The position numbers were made by a program, and so were the translations under genes. The notes below the pieces were generated by a model. It saw only the letters and a list, made by a program, of their open reading frames with translations, searched no databases and was not told where the DNA came from. From contig JBKPOV010000093.1 in assembly GCA_046733315.1 (NCBI GenBank), positions 1-6,291 of the forward strand: DNA of 6,291 nt. The letters run 5' to 3'. Every line of letters starts with the position of its first letter. Position 1 is the first letter of the stretch. Below, in pieces: positions 4,838 through 6,291 of the stretch. Source of the stretch: VRUE01 sp046733315. GTDB taxonomy: Bacteria > Actinomycetota > Thermoleophilia > Solirubrobacterales > 70-9.

Positions 4838-5853
4838 TACCAAGCCTGGTCGATCAACTGCTCTAGCTCATCACAGGTCGGCGGCTCAGGAGTAAATGCC
4901 AACTCCGGGCGCATCAGCATTGAGTCGAGAGCTTCGGGGAGCTTGCTTGGATCGGCTCCGAGATCGCCCAGGCCGGGCGGGTTGCCGCCAAGCCCCAGGA
5001 GGCGAGCCTCGATGTCCTGGGGAGACGCTCCAATCGCCGCGGCCAGGGGCTCAAGGTTGTCGGGGGCGCGGGGGGCCAGGAAGGACATGGCGCGGGGGAG
5101 GATGGCGGCGTTTACTCCGGCGTGGGTGGCGCCGCAAATCCGTACCAACGTCTGGCAGATGACGTGGTGGAGGGCGAAGGCGGCGGAGTCGATTGCGTAG
5201 CCGCAGAGGATCGAGCCTTGGGCCAGAGCTGGGCGGTTGCGCTCGCTGGGGGCTTCGTCGAGGGCGGTGGCGATCAGTTCGGCGCCGCGCAGGGCCGTCA
5301 TCTCGGAAACGGGGTTGGTGAAGGGGGTGTAGAGGGAGTCGGCGCCGTGGGCGAGGGCGTTCATTGAGCTGGCGCGCAGGCTGGGCTCGGGGGCGCTCGT
5401 CATCGCCTCTGGGTCGGCGATGACGAGGGTCGGGCGGACGAGTTCGCGCACCCGGCTCTCGGCGCCGGCGGGCAAGCGGTGGATGCCGGTCATCTCGGCT
5501 CCCGACATCGTGGTCGGGATCGCCGCGACCGCCGCTCCCGTCACCGCGGCGATCGCCTTGGCGGTGTCGATCGCGCGGCCACCGCCGAGCGCGACTAGGT
5601 TGGGTGAGTGGGCCGAGTCGAGTAGGGCGGCAGCCGTCTCCGGCACCGCGGTCGCCGGGTCGGCGGGTGGCAGCTCGTGCACGACCGCGGCGGCGTCTGC
5701 AAGTCCGTGCGCCCGATCCAGGTGCCGCGCTGTCGTGAGCAGCTCGAACTGCCCCATGCCGTGCTCGGCGAGCAGCTTGGGCGCCGCTTCGACGCCACTG
5801 GCATCGAAGACGACGGTCCGGTCCGCGTCGCGCCAGACGAAGTTGCCGTTCAC
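4837..5853 (-). CDS. Iron-containing alcohol dehydrogenase family protein, maleylacetate reductase-like
   Basis: This encodes 338 residues from a GTG at 5853 that overlaps the upstream dioxygenase stop as GTGA. The opening FVWRDADRTVVFDASG matches the maleylacetate reductase start better than that of general iron ADHs. The NAD-binding stretch ALGGGRAIDTAKAIA is at 88-102 and IPTTMSGAEMT at 112-122. The metal-site positions of iron ADHs correspond to N165, H169, H230 and H244 (MNALAHGAD, HHVICQ, GATHAGVNAAILP). N165 replaces the usual Asp, as in maleylacetate reductases. Q234 stands where both groups normally have a second His (HxxxH). Maleylacetate reductase converts maleylacetate to 3-oxoadipate with NAD(P)H at the end of hydroquinone or hydroxyquinol degradation, and the adjoining ring-cleaving dioxygenase supports that role. 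Another aldehyde or ketone reductase is possible. The C-terminus ends at IDQAW, a little short for the family, exactly at the inverted repeat. Confidence 0.82.
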   Translation of the reverse strand: MNGNFVWRDADRTVVFDASGVEAAPKLLAEHGMGQFELLTTARHLDRAHGLADAAAVVHELPPADPATAVPETAAALLDSAHSPNLVALGGGRAIDTAKAIAAVTGAAVAAIPTTMSGAEMTGIHRLPAGAESRVRELVRPTLVIADPEAMTSAPEPSLRASSMNALAHGADSLYTPFTNPVSEMTALRGAELIATALDEAPSERNRPALAQGSILCGYAIDSAAFALHHVICQTLVRICGATHAGVNAAILPRAMSFLAPRAPDNLEPLAAAIGASPQDIEARLLGLGGNPPGLGDLGADPSKLPEALDSMLMRPELAFTPEPPTCDELEQLIDQAW

Positions 5854-6291
5854 CCAGAGGCGACGGTGCGCGGATTCACGACCGGGCGCAGGTTCGGTTC
5901 CACCTCGGCCCGCAAGTGCTCGTAGTCGGGCGGCAGCGAGAGCTTCTCGCCGAGATGCTCGAGCGGCTCATCGACGGTGAAGCCTGGCCCGAGGGTGGCG
6001 ATCTCGAAGAGGACCCCGCTCGGCTCGCGGAAGTAGATCGAGCGGAAGTAGAAGCGGTCGATCACTGGGGTTGGCTGCGCGCCGCCCGCGACCGCTCTCT
6101 CGCGCCAGGCGTCGTGCTCGTCGATGCTCGATGCCCAGGCGACGTGATGAACGCTGCCGGCGCCCTGCAGCCCTCGCTCGGCGGGCGGCTCGGAGTAGCC
6201 CCAGAGGCCCCCGCGGCTGTCCCCACGGCACTCCCAGCCCGACTGCCCGGCCTCGCCCGGGAGCGGCACGAACCCGAGGGCCTCCTCGAGC
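5850..6291 (-). CDS. VOC-superfamily ring-cleaving extradiol dioxygenase, PcpA/LinE/MhqO-like (5' truncated)
   Basis: The frame is open from the right edge to the TGA at 5850-5852 and gives 146 residues of the C-terminal part. An in-frame GTG at 6269 is not a start, because family-like residues (LEEALGF) precede it. Visible marks are a basic linker with GECRGDSR-like spacing, then the second VOC module: GSVHHVAW carrying the metal-ligand His, IDRFYFRSIYFREPSGVLFE with the metal-ligand Glu near its end, then IATLGPGFTVDEP and LGEKLSLPPDYEHLR. These are typical of the PcpA/LinE hydroquinone dioxygenases and the MhqO-type proteins, which use Fe(II) to open a para-hydroxylated ring. The first VOC module, with the third ligand, is off-window. 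The reductase gene begins within its stop codon, so the two are co-translated. The substrate (hydroquinone, chlorohydroquinone or another quinol) cannot be told from this fragment. Confidence 0.85.
   Translation of the reverse strand, partial: LEEALGFVPLPGEAGQSGWECRGDSRGGLWGYSEPPAERGLQGAGSVHHVAWASSIDEHDAWRERAVAGGAQPTPVIDRFYFRSIYFREPSGVLFEIATLGPGFTVDEPLEHLGEKLSLPPDYEHLRAEVEPNLRPVVNPRTVASG

Noticed and set aside
3887..4843. A long minus-strand frame overlapping the fusion gene and the inverted repeat
   Set aside because: It is a shifted frame of the PlsC-GpsA gene with a Pro/Arg-rich translation; the overlapping frame has clear PlsC and GpsA motifs.
6267..6269. GTG as a start of the dioxygenase
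   Set aside because: The frame stays open to the window edge and only the second VOC module is present, so the gene is truncated, not short.

Overview
The window is roughly two-thirds GC and gene-dense. It has many GTG starts, short or overlapping gene junctions and -10 boxes placed almost on the start codons. Together with the protein types (zinc-ribbon rhomboid, DUF4383 membrane protein, acyltransferase/glycerol-3-phosphate dehydrogenase fusion), this suggests a high-GC actinobacterium, most likely class Thermoleophilia (Solirubrobacterales-like). That placement is inferred from protein character, not from a marker gene. No rRNA, tRNA, CRISPR array, transposase or phage gene was seen.

Layout, left to right. 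(1) At 1-846 (+) is the 3' part of a BtuF-like cobalamin/metal-complex substrate-binding protein. (2) Converging on it at 859-1680 (-) is a rhomboid intramembrane protease with an N-terminal zinc ribbon. (3) Diverging from the rhomboid is a small DUF4383 membrane protein, 1709-2119 (+). The two share a 28-bp intergenic gap in which two opposed -10 boxes overlap by 2 bp. (4) From 2109 to the right edge everything is on the minus strand. Read in transcription order from the right edge: a ring-cleaving extradiol (VOC) dioxygenase fragment, an iron-ADH/maleylacetate-reductase-family enzyme (4-nt GTGA overlap), a 150-bp gap carrying a 114-bp inverted-repeat element, a PlsC-GpsA fusion, an ECF sigma factor with its own leaderless-type promoter, and a small single-TM protein overlapping the sigma gene by 8 nt.

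How the genes may work together. The dioxygenase and reductase match the two-step logic of PcpA/PcpE and LinE/LinF: a hydroquinone ring is opened to a maleylacetate-type product, which is reduced to 3-oxoadipate. The PlsC-GpsA fusion joins two non-consecutive steps of phosphatidic acid synthesis in one 554-residue chain. The sigma factor and its overlapping membrane partner look like a regulatory pair, but the partner is not a recognisable zinc anti-sigma factor. The points most worth a second look are the inverted-repeat element, the fusion enzyme and the overlapping divergent promoters.
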